This document shows positions 1 to 10,960 of a stretch of DNA of 26,767 bases, piece after piece. Origin of the DNA: Schoenoplectus triqueter (Eukaryota; Streptophyta; Magnoliopsida; Poales; Cyperaceae); contig CAXKVV010001825.1 of NCBI GenBank assembly GCA_964058805.1, forward strand, positions 1 to 26,767, written 5' to 3'. The position numbers and the translations under genes are program-made. The notes beneath the pieces are model-generated. The model worked only from the letters and a program-made list of their open reading frames with translations, did not search any database and was not told where the DNA came from. The first letter of the stretch is position 1. Every line of letters begins with the position of its first letter.

Positions 1-200
1 GGATGATCATGACTATCATCATGTGATCATCATCTCTGAATGATCATCATCTCAAGATGATCATGATCATCATCTTGATTATCATCTCTGCATGATTATC
101 ATCTTATCATGATCACCATCACTGCCTGATCATGATTATTATTACCTCCTGATCATAATTATCACATAATCATGATCATGATTATCATCACTGTCATAAT
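1..200. repeat. Degenerate ATGATC/ATCATC simple repeat
   Basis: About 200 bp are made almost entirely of imperfect ATGATC, ATCATG and ATCATC units, rich in the palindrome TGATCA. It runs into the left window edge, so its full length is unknown. From 200 to 358 it passes into plain T/A-rich low-complexity DNA with no feature I can name. Confidence 0.85.
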
Positions 201-367
201 GTTTAAATATATTATTGTCTTTATTATTTTTATCTTTCTCTTATTTTATTATAATTTTATTTTATTATTTTATTTACTAATTTTCTTTTATTTTTCCTCT
301 TTATTTTATGATATTATTATTTATTAATGTATTATCACTTTATAAAAAGGGTCTTTTATTATTATTT

Positions 368-757
368 GAGTGGGATCCATTAACAATGGGTTATTGTGAC
401 AACCTTGACAATGAACCTCTAAATAAATATAAAAAAATCTTTAAAATAAAAAATAAATTATAGATATATTTTTCTACCTTTATATTGATAGTAATTTAAA
501 TTTAATGTAATTTCATTATCGTTTGGTAGTTCATCAAAGACCGTTAAATTAGAACCGTTGAAAATTATATAAAAATTTGTTGGTCTTTGATGGACTATCA
601 AACGATAATAAAATTCTATAAAATTTTAATAACCATCAATCTAAATATAGAAAAAACACATCTATAAATTTTTTTCTATTTTAAGATTTTTTTGTATTTA
701 TTTAAAGATCCATTGTCAAAGTTATCGAAATAACCCATTGTCAGCTCATCCCTTCTC
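368..757. mobile_element. Mutator-like MITE, family 1 copy 1
   Basis: This 390 bp foldback element has two halves that are inverted copies over nearly their whole length. The left end reads GAGTGGGATCC and the right end, on the other strand, GAGAAGGGATGAG; both then enter a shared AATGGGTTAT block. It is flanked by a perfect 9 bp direct repeat TTATTATTT (359-367 and 758-766), the duplication size typical of Mutator-like transposons. The flank is AT-rich, so chance could help, but three related copies at 8922, 9888 and 13546 support the boundaries. There is no coding capacity, so it would be mobilised by a transposase elsewhere. Confidence 0.82.
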
Positions 758-766
758 TTATTATTT

Positions 767-1104
767 AGCTATTTTATTATGATGCCCGATTTCACAAAGG
801 ATTTTTCATACTGAAAAATCATGAAAATTTCGTATATTATTCTTTATTATTTTATATGAATTTTATAAATTTTATTTATATTTATTTATATTTTAAAATA
901 TCAAGTCAAATCTTGGTCAAAATGAAAATCCATATGACTATGGTTTTAATTTTGAATTATTATAATATTATAATCATTATTAAAATAAAGTATTTTTATT
1001 CTGAAAAATACTATTAAAAATAAATTTGAGTAAATTTAGAGTTTGAAAACACCTCCAAATGATTTATTTACTAATTAAATTTTACTTTCTGTTATTAACT
1101 TAGT
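767..1104. other. AT-rich spacer
   Basis: Very AT-rich sequence with no open frame, RNA gene or clear repeat boundary that I can support. Confidence 0.5.
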
Positions 1105-1226
1105 TGGGCTTCAAATGAATTGGGCCAAATTTTTTTTTTCTTTTTTTTCCTTTATTTTCTACTAATTGGGCCCATATCCCAGACTAGGTCGGCCTCTCAA
1201 TATTATTCTCATTATCAATGTGGGCC
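1105..1226 (+). promoter_or_regulatory. Cluster of four TGGGCY (site II-like) motifs
   Basis: TGGGCT or TGGGCC occurs at 1105-1110, 1121-1126, 1167-1172 (within GGGCCC) and 1221-1226. In plants such site II elements are concentrated in promoters of ribosomal-protein and other housekeeping genes, usually within a few hundred bp of the start site. Here they precede a patch of higher GC at 1330-1600 but no recognisable gene, so this may be a stranded promoter. Motif occurrence is seen; promoter function is inferred. Confidence 0.35.
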
Positions 1227-2355
1227 GTTGGATTTGCTCTAAGATTGATTTATCTTGAGATTAAGGGCCTTGATGCATTTATCATTTTTCACACAATCTT
1301 TGATTTATAACAATCGTCAAATTCCCTTTGAGATTCACCCAAGCGCGCTAATACTCGTGCACACTCTTTAAAGATCGTGTAGCCATGTTTTACTTACATC
1401 CTGCTGACTGCTTCGTTGAGATTCACACTAGGAAGCATCGCCAGCGACTGAAGCTCTGCCACTCCGATCATACGAGATCAACAGTATCGCCTCACCTTGG
1501 AAAGTTGCTCTGTGGTGATGGATCGAAGATCTGTACGGTGAATCACCACGGGCGCCAGTACCATTTGGAGAGTACCACTACGAATTAGTACCGAAACCTA
1601 AGTGAAATTAATCGATGTTTCTGACAAATATTCACTCAATACATATCGCCTATGTGTGCTAGTGTAAATTCACATGATTGATGCAATCTATACTAACTTA
1701 TAACCTCATTGTGGTGTAATGCGTGATAGTATCACTTGGTACTGATCGACACCAATTCTGATTGTATCAAAATCTTTAGCATTTGTTCATTTCTTGTAAT
1801 ATTTACGCTTTTATCATCCTTTATGCCAATAGCATTCAGTGTAATGCACTCAATTTATGCCTATTTCGCCTTTATATTGGTTTAAACTCGATTCTGTCAG
1901 AAAATTCTGAATCACAAAATTGAAATACAACTCATACCGAATTTTCAAGCTTCGGCTGAGATCAATCGGTTTATGAGCAATGTTATTGACACTAATACAT
2001 GTTACACAGACAAAGATTAGGACCTCTTATGCTTTTCAATCAAGAAACAAAAGAATGAATCCAATTTGTATCGAGTTCTTAGGTTCCCAACTAAGATCAA
2101 TCGATTTTAAAAGCTCAATTATGAGTTTTCAGTTAAGATACGATCAAGAAACGAAGCAAAAATGAAATTCAAATTAAGCATTCACGAGAAAAGAAGAAAA
2201 GAAAGTGAAAGATTGAAGGAAATATATCTTTGGTGGCTAACTTCGAGGGTGTTGGGTGGTGCTACACACACCTATTTTGCTTGGGCACGGGCGCTCACTG
2301 CCAGATGGTATCCGCTTCCAGGACTCCCAACTTTTTGAGGCATTATCAGTAGTGA
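1227..2355. other. Mixed-GC stretch without a supportable gene
   Basis: Positions 1330-1590 are clearly less AT-rich than their surroundings and hold a 67-codon open frame (1385-1588) that I do not recognise and will not call a gene. Around 2210-2340 the composition again looks coding-like: one frame reads WWLTSRVLGG and then about 25 more residues before a stop. That lies just upstream of the decayed gene at 2356-4353 and may be a further broken exon of it. Confidence 0.35.
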
Positions 2356-4353
2356 TATTATGACATCATCCGCTCTTATCAGCCATATACTCCTCTTATT
2401 GTCGTCTGTAGCACGTGCCCACGAGATGGATAGGTTTCACTAGGTGTCGTTGTCTCACGCAATCACCATCTTTTCTCGGATATTGTTGTAGAGACCGTTG
2501 AATTTTTGGGTTTGGATAGTCAATTTTATCGTTCTCCCGTCGGGACTATCCTCATAGGTATGTTCTGTTATTGCCTTCGATCATTTTTGCCTTACAAAAT
2601 CTCTATTGCATTTCGATAGACTTTCTTTTTAGTTCAGATCTGGCCTATGAGTATGACAGCGGAAAGTCTGGGTTCTCCGTCCCTCGTCCGCGGGCCAATG
2701 GGGTCCATTTCCAGCCACCTGTCTCAGCTGCCGTGGAGGGAGATCAAGATGGCGCTTCTCATGCATCTTCTTCATTTTCCTTTCCTTCTCCCACTCTGGG
2801 TGATTTTTTAGGCATATTTGTCTTCTTTCACTTAGGTTTGCTCTAGTTATGACCTTGACTGGGGTTCATATTTTCATTTGTACCCAGCTTACAAGGCATC
2901 TCCTTCCAAGTTAGCCTCTGATGACATCTTCGTGGATCTACCAGCGCTAGAGGGCACTTCTCTCCTTGGGACCTACACCGATCTCGTTCATGCAGGTTTG
3001 TATGTGTTCTTTCATTTTTACTTACCGCCTAGCATCCATGTCCCCACACTGATATGTAGACTTTGTAGGCTCCGAGATCGATGATGATGACATGGCATCT
3101 CCACATCGATCCGAGTTATTCTCTCACATTAGAGACATATCTACTTCTCCTTCTATAATATTGGTGCCCACCAGAGACGGAGACTCTTATGAGGCGGTTC
3201 TCGGGCGCATCCTCACCCTTGTGAGGTCGGAGAAGGCATCTCCTGAGCAGGATTGTTTGCTAGCGATCGAGCCCACGGAACTCGAGTCAGCTTCGATTGA
3301 GGCAGAGCCGCCTTACGCTCCTACGCCTACTGACGAGTCTGGAGACACGACCGCACCCGAGTTTGGAGACAATTAGGTGGAAGATATGACTGAGCAGGCT
3401 GCGACAAGATATGATTTCGAGTCGGAGGAGGACTGGCTGGAGGAGCAGCTACTTGACATCCCGGACATAGAGATTCCGGCCAGAGAGAGTCCCATTAAGA
3501 TCCATGACTCTCCTGGTATTTCTCGCCTCTCTTGTTATTTTATTTCAGCTTTCTCTTTATTGTATTTACGCTTTTTTGTAGCTAAGCCAAATGCACCTAC
3601 AGGTTCTCCTGAGGTGGCTGATGTGCTCGCTTCCACTATGGTCTTGTCAGCCTCTGACGGCGGGATACCAGGTTACATTCTTTCTTCTTTCATTTTCTCC
3701 TTTTATTGTAGTAGGTCATCTAACGTGCTTCTTTATATTGTAGATGTTACACTAGGAGATGTGAGACTGGCCCTGACGGAGTTAGAAGACTCTCTTCAGG
3801 GCACCTTCTTCCGAGATTACTCGTTAGATCTCGAGATCCTGAACTTCTTGCTAGAGGATGTCTCATTCGATTGGCATGAGCTGATGCGGGACGCCATCAC
3901 ACCAGCTCTACTCATCACTCCTCACCTTTTGAGCGGCCCTATCTCCAGAAGGTGCGAGAAGATGCTTAGGATCTACTAGGATGTGAGCTCCCTGTTGTAT
4001 CAGTGCGAGCTGGAGATTCACAAGATTCGCAAGCATCTAGATGTTGCTCGACCCTGCTATTTTCAGCAGCTTTCTTCATGTGTCATCCTCCGTTCTATGG
4101 GAGTAAATGACGGGCCCGCTCGACTACTTGTGCAGGAGACAGAGGAACGACGACTGTCGGTCGAGGACTTCTCCAAGTATCTGTCGGGACTTCTCTCGAC
4201 TTTGAGGTTTATATGAGTGCTCGAGACAGGGCTTTTACTCAGTTCCTGGATCTTGAGTCGGCTGCGGAGGAGGACAAACACACTCTTCATAGCCACTTAG
4301 ATATGATCAGCATCGCGGTCTTCGAGCTCGAGTCCCGATTCTCAGACTCTTAG
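2356..4353 (+). pseudogene. Decayed six-exon gene, function unknown
   Basis: No family is recognised with confidence. Coding-like, higher-GC exons can be joined in one frame: A 2356-2557, B 2638-2799, C 2888-2995, D 3069-3515, E 3582-3671, F 3744-4353. The five introns (80, 88, 73, 66 and 72 bp) are all GT-AG, have T-rich 3' ends and are all phase 1. The product is acidic; exon A carries FLGLDSQFYRSPVG and exon B continues DLAYEYDSGKSGFSVPRPRA. Exon F is probably helical, ending HLDMISIAVFELESRFSDS before a TAG at 4351. It is broken by in-frame TAG at 2431, 3374 and 3977 and by a frameshift near 4196, just before the TGA at 4214 in the old frame. The 5' end is not found. The layout resembles plant transposon-linked genes such as plant-mobile-domain proteins, but I see no diagnostic motif. 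Exon structure is well supported, identity is not. Confidence 0.68.
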
Positions 4354-5480
4354 GCAGCATCCTTGTTATCAAATAAACTAGTTGTACCCTTCTTATCAAA
4401 TAAGTTGAATAATTATTCAATTCTCTGTAATTATTAATTTCTATTTAGTGACCCTTCAAGAAAATTTACGAAAAACCTCTCATATCACATATCGTATTAC
4501 TGGTGCTGGATTTGAAATCAAATTAAATATAAGCCAAGTCCAGTAGTTATTTACTTCTATTTCCTGTCTCGGTTCCAGTTTTTCTTTTACTTTTGTTATT
4601 CCCAATTCACCCCTTCTCAGAAAACGGTGGCAAACCTCTTAAAAGCTCGTAAATCTTAATCCATGTCAGTACCGATTTGTACTTTAACAAGAGAGTCTTA
4701 TATACAAGTCAAGGCAAACCATTGGTTAATAAAGTACCATGAAGTATTTGCACACAGGATCTAACATTCATAAGTGAATTAATCTGGGTCTGATCAACCA
4801 AGCTATTGCAATAACCGTTCATATATACGTCAGCACAGCTTTGTATTAATTTAACTCCAGCGTCTAGTTTTATTCGACTTCTAGCTAATGAATCTTTCTA
4901 CTCACAACTCTCATGTAGCTATTGCTTTCTTTCATTAGTTTACTATTTTATGTTTAAAACTTATAATTTTTGGAGTAAAAATGTGAGTCTAAGCTAGACA
5001 TTTTCTTATTATCTATAAAAGATTCATTCTGATTTCAAACATGTAACCTTTCACGGAGAACATTAACTGATTCTCTTAAACTTTGTAGTTAGTTTCTCAG
5101 TATTCTCTTTTGTAAGTGTATAAGGTTTTTCATCCAATTTGTAAGCGTATAAGAACTGGCTCGATTTGAGAAAGGAATTTAGCAGAATACTCGCACAGTA
5201 AAGTTGTTCTGTAGTGGCTCTCAGTATACTTTGATGAGTAAAGATGAAACCATTATAACTCATTTTTGGCAAAGAGGCGAAGAACGTTCTATAACCCCAG
5301 TAAAAGTAAAACTCAATTCTCACTCCACTCTTTAAAGTATTCACTAGCAGGCGCAGCTGCTGCCAATTTTTAAAAGAGAGGGATTAAAATTGAAATCTGG
5401 AAAAGGCACGCGAGAGAATCCCTCTCTTTCAGACTAAAGGTAAAATAATAGAAAAGAGGCAAATGGAATATTTGTAAACA
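4354..5480. other. Unassigned sequence 3' of the decayed gene
   Basis: Moderately complex sequence, less AT-rich than the MITE-bearing DNA to the right, with no simple repeats. It may be the remaining body or end of the element that carried the six-exon gene. A 93-codon minus-strand frame (5063-5344) is open but has no recognisable domain and is not called. I looked for long direct terminal repeats between this stretch and 1230-2200 and saw none. Confidence 0.3.
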
Positions 5481-5549
5481 CCCCTTGAAGTTTTTGTTAA
5501 TTCATATTTAGTGTTTATGCTTTAATTTTGACATCTAGTTACAATGCAA

Positions 5550-5700
5550 GCATTACGTAAAAAATCAGCAGCTAGAATTTCTGCATAATTTAATTGACAT
5601 ATATATTCTATGTTATAATAATAATGTAATTATGTGAATCTCTTTAATAAATATTTCATGGAATACATCGAATTTCGAGTCTTCAATCTGGTGACGTGAG
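5550..5700. repeat. Duplicated-unit block a (unit 1 copy)
   Basis: The stretch containing GAATTTCTGCA, then TAATGTAATTATGTGAATC, then AATAAATATTT and CGAGTCTTCAATC, is collinear with 24060-24160 upstream of gene 2 and with 26600-26700 at the right edge. It marks the left end of the first repeated unit that carries an 8CM gene. Similarity is patchy, and boundaries are by eye. Confidence 0.5.
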
Positions 5701-5719
5701 TTGATATGATATTGTAATT

Positions 5720-6126
5720 ATGGGGGCTAAAATTTGACCCAATCGGTATAAATTACATTTTTTTTCACGTCAGGGTCTGTCAGGTATAAATTAGCCCATC
5801 CATTTAATTATATTTTATAACTTAATACTACTTAAAATTTATATATAATTTAGAAGATTAATTATAAGAGTAATTATAGTATAAGGTCAATTTTATGGTA
5901 CATGAATAATATCACTCAAATTAAAAAAATGCCGATCATAAATGTGTTTCTAATAGCTTAATTGAATTAATGTATATCAAATGTAAAGCAATGATTAAGA
6001 GGTACTTAAAGAATCGGGTTAGAACAAAATTTCTTCGACTCGATCGATTATATATAGACGAGTTAGGACAGATGAACTCAAAATGATAATAAAATAATAT
6101 ATAATAACTCGACAACTATCTAAAAT
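5720..6126. other. AT-rich spacer
   Basis: AT-rich, mostly simple sequence between duplicated-unit block a and a hAT MITE. No gene, RNA or repeat boundary can be supported. Confidence 0.4.
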
Positions 6127-6392
6127 TAGAGGTGATAGAACTTGACACAACTCGACGAATCCGTCAGATTCAAATCCAATCTGATCTCAACCAAACCCGA
6201 TTTGATCCGATTTGATTCAAAATCAAATGATCTTGCATTCAATCAAAATCAACTAAAGATCTGAAAAGATTCAACATATAAATTGACCCGTTCCTAACCA
6301 ACCTTGATGTGATCCAATTTTTTTCAGAAAAATCAAACTAATCCGATCCGACCCATTCGAACCCAATCTGACTCGTCCGATTATCACCTCTA
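6127..6392. mobile_element. hAT-type MITE
   Basis: A 266 bp element begins TAGAGGTGATA and ends with the exact inverse TATCACCTCTA. Subterminal sequence is rich in short GATCCGA, CCGATT and CAATCTGA words, as is usual in plant hAT-derived MITEs. The flanking 8 bp are TCTAAAAT (6119-6126) and TCTTATAT (6393-6400), 6 of 8 matching, so the target duplication is decayed or partly fortuitous. No coding capacity. Confidence 0.65.
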
Positions 6393-6690
6393 TCTTATAT
6401 ACAAATTCACTATCACTATGCTTCAGAAAAAAAAAACGTGAAGAAGGAAGGGAAGCACATAAATATGACTGGAAAAAATTTTATCTACTCAAATAATCTT
6501 AAATGCTCTATAACTATAAAATTTAAAACAATGAGAGGGAATAAAAAAAGAAAAAAAGAAAAACTTTTTCTATAAAAATTTCATCAATTTATTACCCTTT
6601 AGAGCGCAAAAATTTCTCCTCCTCTTCTCATCCATTCATTTGATAATTTATTTTTCTTTCCTTCCCTCTCCCCTTCTTTTTTGTGAAGAG
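6393..6690. other. AT-rich spacer
   Basis: A- and T-rich tracts with a T/C-rich stretch near 6595-6680. No feature is supported. Confidence 0.35.
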
Positions 6691-6905
6691 TAAGTAATCG
6701 ACAAGTCAATCAACGTAAACAAAATAATATATTCGTTATGCTACTGAGAGACTTCCACTCAAATGTCATGAAGGCATGCCAAAATTTCGAAGCAAACTTA
6801 ATTAGCGAAGAAACATGCACTAAAGCCAAATCCATTCACTGATGTCAGTGTTATAAAAGTTTTTTTATATATAAAATCTGGATCTGATGGTCTTATTCGG
6901 ATTTT
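6690..6905. repeat. Duplicated-unit block b (unit 1 copy)
   Basis: It shares ordered words with 24195-24400 upstream of gene 2: CTACTGAGAGACTTC, GCATGCCAA, CTAAAGCCA and AAATCTGGATCTGATGGTC. The order and spacing show common descent of the distal 5' flanks of the two 8CM genes. Confidence 0.75.
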
Positions 6906-6933
6906 CTATCTTGTAACAATCTACTTATAAATT

Positions 6934-7306
6934 GAGAAGAGATAAATTACATTAATTTTTGGTGACACCAAAGTCACAACAGATATTTTTAAAATTTTTG
7001 AAGTCCAAACAGTCGATTTAAACTGTTCAATCTGATGGATATATTAAGATGCATACACAGATCAAATTGAACATTTTTTTTCTATTTTTTACTAATTAAG
7101 ATGGGTTAGAAATTTTAGTGGTCTAAAAACAATGAAATTTGTACTCCTTTTTATAAATATTAATACAATTAAAAAATATCCAATTTGATCTTGAAGCGTA
7201 TTTTAATATATCTATCATATTAAACGGTTAAGATTGACTGTTTGGACTTTAAAAATATCCGTTGTAACTAGTATCATCAAAAGTTAATATAACTTGATCC
7301 CTCCTC
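6934..7306. mobile_element. Foldback MITE, family 3
   Basis: The left arm (GAGAAGAGATAAATTACATT) and the inverse of the right arm (GAGGAGGGATCAAGTTATAT) pair, and pairing continues inward through matched blocks such as GTCCAAACAGTC, giving an element of about 373 bp. The flanking 9 bp match at only 6 of 9 positions, so the target duplication is uncertain. It sits beside duplicated-unit block b; the corresponding stretch of unit 2 (after 24400) has no such element. The GGGATCA terminus resembles that of family 1. Confidence 0.65.
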
Positions 7307-7510
7307 ATTAAAATTTTATAAATATAAAGTTACACTTGAAATTTTTGGAAGAGCAGTCCTTTCGGTCATTTAGAAAGAAAGAAATCGTTTAATTTTTCAG
7401 AGGAGCATTATAAAAGTGTAGGGAATTTAGCCGGTTATATATTTTCATTAATTAAATATTTGTGCAAACTCAAAGGTAATAGCTATATAGATAATATTCA
7501 TGTTATAATC

Positions 7511-8017
7511 CCAACCAAGCTTTTCAAAAACGAAAAGTTTTAACCGTTTTGACAGACTCTGGTGCTAAATTTTTGAAAAAAAAAATAATTTAACTGGCTT
7601 TTCATGATTTAACCCGTTAAAACCGTGATTTAAAAAAACATTTAACGATTGTAATTTTTTATTTCAAATCTTAATAATTAGTGACTATAAAATTTTATTC
7701 CTTTTTATTTTTTTAATGTAAATTAATGCCCTAATAAAAATTTAAAGCAAATTCATATATAATAGTTTAGTATAATTTAAGATTTTTAACTTTTTAGTAC
7801 TTAATTAATGTTGTAATTATTATTTTTACTTAATTTAGTAAATTATTAAGTATTAATGACATGAGAATGTATTTCTTAGTCTTTTTAAATATGAATTAAC
7901 AGATAAAAAGTGATTGACTATTTTTTAATTTAACGGCCGTATAAAATCATTAAAATTATTAATTGGTCACCTCACCGTTAAGAGTCGTTAAACAGTTTTT
8001 AAAAGCTTGATCCCTAC
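7511..8017. mobile_element. Possible degenerate foldback element
   Basis: CCAAGCTTTTCAAAAACG at the left is echoed, inverted, by ATCAAGCTTTTAAAAACTG at the right, about 490 bp away. Pairing inward is poor and no target duplication is clear. The right end carries AGGGATCAAG, similar to families 1 and 3. It may be an older relative or chance in AT-rich DNA. Confidence 0.3.
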
Positions 8018-8459
8018 TGATATTAATTTGTTATCTATGCAATTTTTAACACGCCATTTAAGTATAATGTCAATAGAGAAAGATGAATGGTTTGGTGCAG
8101 GAACTGATTAGGACATCTAGTTAGCTAATGTAGTAGATTAGGTCTAAACCAATTTCTCTTCCAATGGTTTCTTTTTTATTGTTTGCTCTTTTCTTTTGGC
8201 AGCTGGGTATGAAAAGTTGGAAGCTACAAGGAGTTGTCATCTAAGCCTGAAGAGGAGAATTGCTAATCTTTCTTTTGTTAAAAAGTAACTCATGTAAGAA
8301 CTTTAGTCGTATTTGGATGAACTGTTAGGTATAATTATGTAGTTAATGAACAATGCCTTTTTTGGATATTTCCCCACAGTACCGGGGTGCAGGTGGTTTA
8401 AGTCCTTTTTTTTTAAAAAAAAGTTACACCTGAAAAATTATAGGCGCCTAAATTATATA

Positions 8460-8921
8460 TTTCTTTGATTCCCCTAATTCGGCCAGACTATACGTGCTTG
8501 TACAATGGTTTCACAAAACTACAATATCTCAAATTATATATTTCTATGTAAAAGATACTCTATAAAAATATATAGGATACAGCAACACATTGCTTTCAGC
8601 CTTTCCCATCTGGTGATTGACGATTCGATACAATCATGGAGAAAGAAATATTTTATAAAAATGAACAATTTCATCTGTACCTGTGAAAATTTTGGAATGT
8701 CAAACATACACCCGCAGAAGGGGAAAAAAATAAGACAACTTTTCAGCAATGCAGTAATTAAGAATGAATATACTGGCTGCATAATAGATATATTTGAAAA
8801 ATGTATTATGGATAAATATTGAACTAAACTTATGAAATAAAACATTCCATTGCATGCATGTTTTTTTTAAATAAAGAGCATTGGCGGCATTTTCCATACT
8901 CTACGGTGGAAATTAAAGTAC
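8460..8921. repeat. Duplicated-unit block c (unit 1 copy, distal)
   Basis: This stretch aligns in order with 24520-25058 of unit 2. Shared words include TTTGATTCC, CACAAAACTACAA, GCATAATAGATA and TTATGAAATAAAACATT versus TTATGAAATGAAACATT. It stops at a MITE and resumes at 9317. Open frames here (for example 8505-8822) are not conserved in unit 2 and are not genes. Confidence 0.68.
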
Positions 8922-9316
8922 GGAAATATCCCTTGACAATGGGTTATCTCGACAATCTTCACAATTTTGACAATGAATATTCAAACAAATATAAAAAAAA
9001 AATTAAAAATAGAAATATTTTATAAATATGTTTTTCTACTTATAGATTGATGGTGATTAAATTTCATATAATTTCATTATTGTTTGCTATTCCATCAAAA
9101 ATGATCAAAATATTATGCACTTTGCAACAGTTTCATTTTAACGAGTTTTGATAGACTATCAAATGATAATAAAATTGCATGAAATTTGAATCATCATTAA
9201 TCTATAAATAGAAAAATATATCTTTAAGATTTTTATATTTTTAAATTTTTTTCATATTTATTTGAAGATTTATTATCAAAATTATCAAGATAACCATTGT
9301 CAATTGATCCATTTCC
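8922..9316. mobile_element. Mutator-like MITE, family 1 copy 2
   Basis: A 395 bp foldback element has ends GGAAATATCCCTTGACAATGG and, inverted, GGAAATGGATCAATTGACAATGG. It is flanked by a perfect 10 bp direct repeat ATTAAAGTAC (8912-8921 and 9317-9326). The paralogous unit 2 has the unoccupied site once, as ATTGAAGTAC near 25047-25056, directly followed by sequence that matches the DNA right of the element here. This is the best supported insertion in the window and fixes the ends of family 1. Confidence 0.9.
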
Positions 9317-9525
9317 ATTAAAGTACTTGTTATACGGGCAGAAACAAGAAAATTGATGTTTTATGGGGGCAGAAAAGAATTATAACTACTACACGTCCAA
9401 ATGCCACCTAGAGTTCACGAGAGCTAATTACGTAGAACCCACCCACCTTAGCCACCTAATCTTTTTTTATTTCTCATTCACACGATTGATGCAGTCAAAT
9501 ATATGGGACGATCCGTATCCGATAA
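9317..9525. repeat. Duplicated-unit block d (distal promoter, unit 1)
   Basis: It is collinear with 25047-25260, the DNA just upstream of the gene 2 TATA box. Shared words include GGGCAGA, AAATTGATGTTTTA, GTTCACRAGAG, CCCACCCAC, TTAGNCACC and, near the end, ATCCGTATCC versus ATCCGAATCC. In gene 1 this block now lies about 5.7 kb from the TATA box, because later insertions separate them. Confidence 0.75.
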
Positions 9526-9887
9526 AAGATCTGTTTGTTTGTGGAATAGCGTGGGATAGCGTGGGATAGAAGCATTGATAACTCTATAAGTGGATTTCAA
9601 ATCTTAAAATATTTTATATGGATAAAGCAGTCAAATAAAATGAGTTCTTTGAATCTAAAAATAAAAATATGACTGTCTTTGTTCGCAGTTTAAATCCAAC
9701 GACTATTATGAATTCAATCAGTTACTTTACTATAGAATACTATAGAGAATATAGAGAATATGAATACTGAAAGTTGGTAGAGTTATGATCACTTTTATTT
9801 TCGCATTATCTCATAAATAAACATAGTCTAATATATATATGAGGAGTGATAGTTGTACCTTTATTTGTATTTCATATTAAACATAAA
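9526..9887. other. Left edge of the insertion nest
   Basis: A three-copy 10 bp repeat of the type GTGGGATAGC lies at about 9539-9570. The rest is AT-rich with no gene. Homology with unit 2 ends at the start of this stretch. Confidence 0.4.
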
Positions 9888-10272
9888 GAGTGGGCTTCCT
9901 TTAATAATTATCTACGTTGATAAATTTGACAATCAACTTTATATAATTAAATTCATAGAAAACCTAAAAAATATTTTTTTTTTACAAACATAGTATTAAA
10001 TTAATGGATTAATTACGATTCAATTTTGATTCAATTTTAGTGTTATTTTATAATTAATCAAATACCATTAAAATTATATAATATTTTTTTAACGATTTAA
10101 ATTTAACGGTCATTGATAAAATATCAAATGACCCTCAAATTGCACCAAATTTCAATCAAAATCAATCCGTAAGTTTAACTATATGTTTATATTTTTTTTA
10201 TATTTTCTATGAATTTATATAGAATTGATTGTCAAGATTATCAAAATTAATAGTTGTCAAGGGTCCCTACCC
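9888..10272. mobile_element. Mutator-like MITE, family 1 copy 3
   Basis: A 385 bp foldback element has left end GAGTGGGCTTCC and inverted right end GGGTAGGGACCC, followed in both arms by TTTGATAA / TTGACAATCAA blocks related to the other family 1 members but diverged. The flanking 9 bp are AAACATAAA (9879-9887) and AAATATAAA (10273-10281), 8 of 9 identical. It is the most diverged of the four copies. Confidence 0.7.
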
Positions 10273-10411
10273 AAATATAAAAAAAACTTTACAAAATATA
10301 TATTTTAAAATTTTAATTAAAGATAAATATATTTTTAAAGGTATTTAGATCTAATATTTAGCGTAAATATAAGGGTTGCACAACTTGAGTTATAAAACTA
10401 ATTTCTCCCTA

Positions 10412-10787
10412 TATAAGAGTAAATTTACGAAGCTGCTGGTAGCACCGAATCTCTCCGTATTTTAACTAAAAAATATATTTTATCATGATCAAATGTTAAT
10501 TTATGTAGCTCAAAAGATTTTTTATATAAAATCTTCTGATCTTTTAAGTATTTATTTCATATTTATTTTACTATACATTAATATTTTATTATTACTTTAA
10601 AACAATCTTTAGAAATCCGAAAAAATATTTATAAGGGTATGAAAATAGAAAATTTTTATATCCCACGTGAAAATGATATAGAAAAGTTTCATAAACTGAA
10701 ATTTGGAAGATGTTAAAATATATTATTTAGTTAAGAGTATAGAAGAACTTCATACTCTTAGGAAACACACTAGGATTACTCTGTATA
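10412..10787. mobile_element. Foldback MITE related to the 11.4 kb array
   Basis: The left end TATAAGAGTAAAT pairs with the right end ATTACTCTGTATA, and pairing continues through TTTTAACTAAAAAATATATTTT-like blocks; length is about 376 bp. The AGAGTAAA end and internal layout resemble the array elements at 11393-13530. From 10788 a direct, partly matching copy of its left arm follows (CTAAAAAAATATTTTAAC), suggesting a second truncated element up to about 10960. Confidence 0.5.
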
Positions 10788-10960
10788 TAAAGTTATAGTG
10801 TTCCTCGGACAACCAAACTCATCTGTGCTTTTATCTAAAAAAATATTTTAACATTTTCAAATTTGATTTATGTTGCTCAATGAATTTGGTATATCAAAAT
10901 ATTATGGGATAAAAATATTTTATCTTGAAAATTTTATAAATATTTATTTCAGATTTTGGA

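Noticed and set aside
2356..4353. TAG read-through or a recoded stop in the six-exon gene
   Set aside because: There are three TAGs and also a frameshift, with no read-through context or downstream structure. Decay is the simpler explanation.
5063..5344. 93-codon minus-strand frame
   Set aside because: No domain, signal or conserved partner; ordinary codon bias is not evident.
1230..5450. An LTR retrotransposon spanning the left region
   Set aside because: No long direct repeats, primer-binding site or polypurine tract could be seen, and the coding part contains spliceosomal-type introns.
8505..8897. Overlapping frames on both strands upstream of the first MITE
   Set aside because: The paralogous stretch in unit 2 has indels that destroy these frames, so they are not conserved as protein.
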